Positions 62,665-64,000 of a DNA stretch of 64,000 nt are shown here, piece after piece; within the stretch, counting starts at the first letter, position 1; each line of letters begins with the position of its first letter. This DNA comes from Salinigranum rubrum. Its GTDB lineage: Archaea; Halobacteriota; Halobacteria; Halobacteriales; Haloferacaceae. The notes below the pieces were generated by a model, which searched no databases, was not told where the DNA came from, and saw only the letters and a program-made list of their open reading frames with translations. A program made the position numbers and the translations under genes. The stretch spans positions 1,674,001 through 1,738,000 of the forward strand of contig NZ_CP026309.1 in assembly GCF_002906575.1 (NCBI RefSeq). Reading direction: 5' to 3'.

Positions 62665-63729
62665 GTCGACCGTCTCGCAGGTGCGTGACCTGCCCACGCG
62701 GGCGGTCGCGACCGTCGTGACGCTCGCCGCGCTCGTCCTCGTCGTGGCCGCCGGCCTCGCCGCCCCCGACTCCCTCGCCGGGACGCTGGTCGACATCCTC
62801 GCCCGGGAGGGGACGCTCTCCTCGGCGCTCCGGCTCTCGGTCCCCATCGCGCTGGCCGCGCTCGGGGGCATCTTCTCCGAGAAGTCCGGCGTCATCAACA
62901 TCGGGCTCGAAGGCCTGCTCATCATCTCGGCGTTCGCCGCCATCTACGTCGCGGACGTCACGGGCGGCGTCTGGGTCGGGTTCGCGGGCGGCGTCGTCGC
63001 CTCGATGCTCCTCTCGTTGCTCTTCGCCGTCGTCGTCATCGAGTTCCGTGCCGACCAGATCATCGCGGGACTGGCCGTGTGGCTCATCGCGCTCGGCCTC
63101 GCGCCGTTCGCCTCGCAGGTCATCTACGGCCGGCCGAACTCCCGAGCGTCTCGACGCCCGGCACGGTCACGGTCCCGGTGCTGTCGGAACTGTCGGTGCT
63201 CGGTCCCTTCCGCGCCCTGTTCGACGCCTCGCCCACGGTGTACTTGATGTTCCTCGCCGTCGGCGTCTCGTGGTACGTCCTCAACCGCACCCGCTTCGGC
63301 AGGTGGGTCCGCGCCTCCGGCGAGAACCCGAAGGCGCTCGACACCGCCGGCGTGAGCGTTTCGAGAGTACGGTACGCGGCCGTCCTCCTCTCGGGCCTCC
63401 TCGCCGGCATGGGCGGTGCCTCCCTCTCGCTGGACCTCGGGCAGTTCACCGGCAACGGTCCGACGATGGTCAACGGCAAGGGGTTCATCGCCATCGTCGC
63501 CTACCTGTTCGGTAACTACAACCCGGTCGGGGCGTTCCTCTCGACGCTCCTCTTCGCGGGGCTCGACGCGATGCAGACGGCGCTGCAGCTACAGAACATC
63601 GGGATTCCGAACCAGTTGGTGCGCGTCCTCCCGTTCGTGATGGTCATCGTCGTGCTCGCGCTCGTGGGGCGGACTCGCATCCCCGAGGCGGCGGGCGAGC
63701 ACTACGAGTCGGGCGACGACAGTCGGTGA
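62657..63729 (+). CDS. BMP-type ABC importer permease 2 (apparent frameshift)
   Basis: About 357 residues. The second membrane subunit, BPD_transp_2 type: LGGIFSEKSGVINIGLEGLL, VVIEFRADQIIAGLAVWLIA, RASGENPKALDTAGVSVSRV, GKGFIAIVAYLFGNYNPVGA. The frame from ATG 62657 breaks at CCC 63141-63143; one more C gives YGRPNSPSVSTPGTVTVPVL and continuity to the stop at 63729. It forms the transmembrane pair with permease 1. Substrate probably nucleosides, by analogy with BMP systems. Confidence 0.92.
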
Positions 63730-64000
63730 GTGCGTGGACTGTGCTCCGCGTTCGACGTTTCGCGCGGTCTGTACGCGTTCCGTGGTTGAGTGTGGGTTCG
63801 TCGACGGGGGAGCCACGTCGGACAGAGACGTCGAGCGACACCCGGACGCGGTGTGGTGGCGGTGGCGCGTGACGGCACGCGGGCTTGCCGCGTGACGCAC
63901 GCGCGAGGGATGAGGGCCGGAGCCGCGAACGCAGTGAGCGGCGAGGACCGCAATCGGCTGGGGAGGGCGTGGCTGCGGTCCACCGCGCCCGTGTCCCGCA
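63730..64000. repeat. Non-coding 3' region with dispersed repeat (copy C)
   Basis: No credible gene to the window end. GGCGGTGGCGCGTGACGGC near 63855 matches copy A near 15585. The last 44 bases (63957-64000, containing GGTCCACCGCGCCCGTGT) match copies A and B. The element may continue past the window. Confidence 0.6.

Noticed and set aside
61418-63247. A single reading frame joining both BMP permeases into one protein
   Set aside because: The join runs through a nonsense segment. Adding one G at 62597-62599 restores a normal permease 1 end that overlaps the permease 2 ATG, and permease 2 has a second break at 63141. A sequence error explains it better than a fusion.
57892-63729. Reading the BMP transporter as one five-gene operon
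   Set aside because: The binding-protein gene is separated from the ATPase by 735 bases with repeats, and the ATPase has its own TATA box, so two transcripts are more likely.

Overview
The window is chromosomal DNA from a halophilic archaeon (class Halobacteria). It is GC-rich, and the predicted proteins are very acidic. TATA-type promoters sit about 25-35 bases before many start codons, which fits leaderless transcripts. Lineage-typical families are present: Bat/HTH_10 regulators, a HalX response regulator, a DICT-domain sensor, MBF1, a mevalonate-type decarboxylase and PorAB. Gene content and order in the first 20 kb remind me of Haloferax-like genomes; that is an impression, not a search result. 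There are about 60 protein genes and one tRNA. No rRNA, CRISPR array or transposase was seen.

Layout. 0-6.5 kb: Bat-type regulator, the hisC / adenylate kinase / CDP-alcohol phosphotransferase operon, MBF1, a nitrilase and tpiA. 6.5-17 kb, mostly minus strand: HerA-like ATPase, Y-family polymerase with a PCNA-binding tail, Lrp regulator, porBA, aroC and aroA. 17-27 kb: CBS protein, M24 peptidase, tyrA coupled to an Rsm22-type methyltransferase gene, a lipoprotein, surE, two acetyltransferases and a CBS membrane protein. 27-31 kb: nickel transporter and NikR (divergent), a LysE-type exporter that looks like an inserted cassette, aroQ and the archaeal shikimate kinase. 31-40 kb: small haloarchaeal proteins, 3-hydroxyacyl-CoA dehydrogenase, fructose-bisphosphate aldolase, and an ABC-2 exporter operon whose first permease carries a PrsW-like protease domain. 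40-45 kb: tRNA-Arg with a duplicated 3' end, a truncated regulator fragment, a 1028-residue sensor-regulator and a HalX response regulator. 45-57.8 kb: mixed metabolism, including phosphomevalonate decarboxylase, an NDH-2-like flavoprotein, BtpA, DUF429, acylphosphatase and a phosphohexomutase. 57.9-63.7 kb: a BMP-family (nucleoside-type) ABC importer.

Functional themes. Five aromatic-pathway genes (aroC, aroA, tyrA, aroQ, GHMP shikimate kinase) lie within 17 kb in separate units. tpiA, fba and porAB serve central carbon metabolism. NikR and the His-rich transporter form a nickel unit.

Quality warning. Eight genes are broken by an apparent single-base deletion, each in a short run of G or C, and each is repaired by adding one base to that run. 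All are in the same direction. I read them as sequencing or assembly errors, not pseudogenes, and give full-length spans for these genes.
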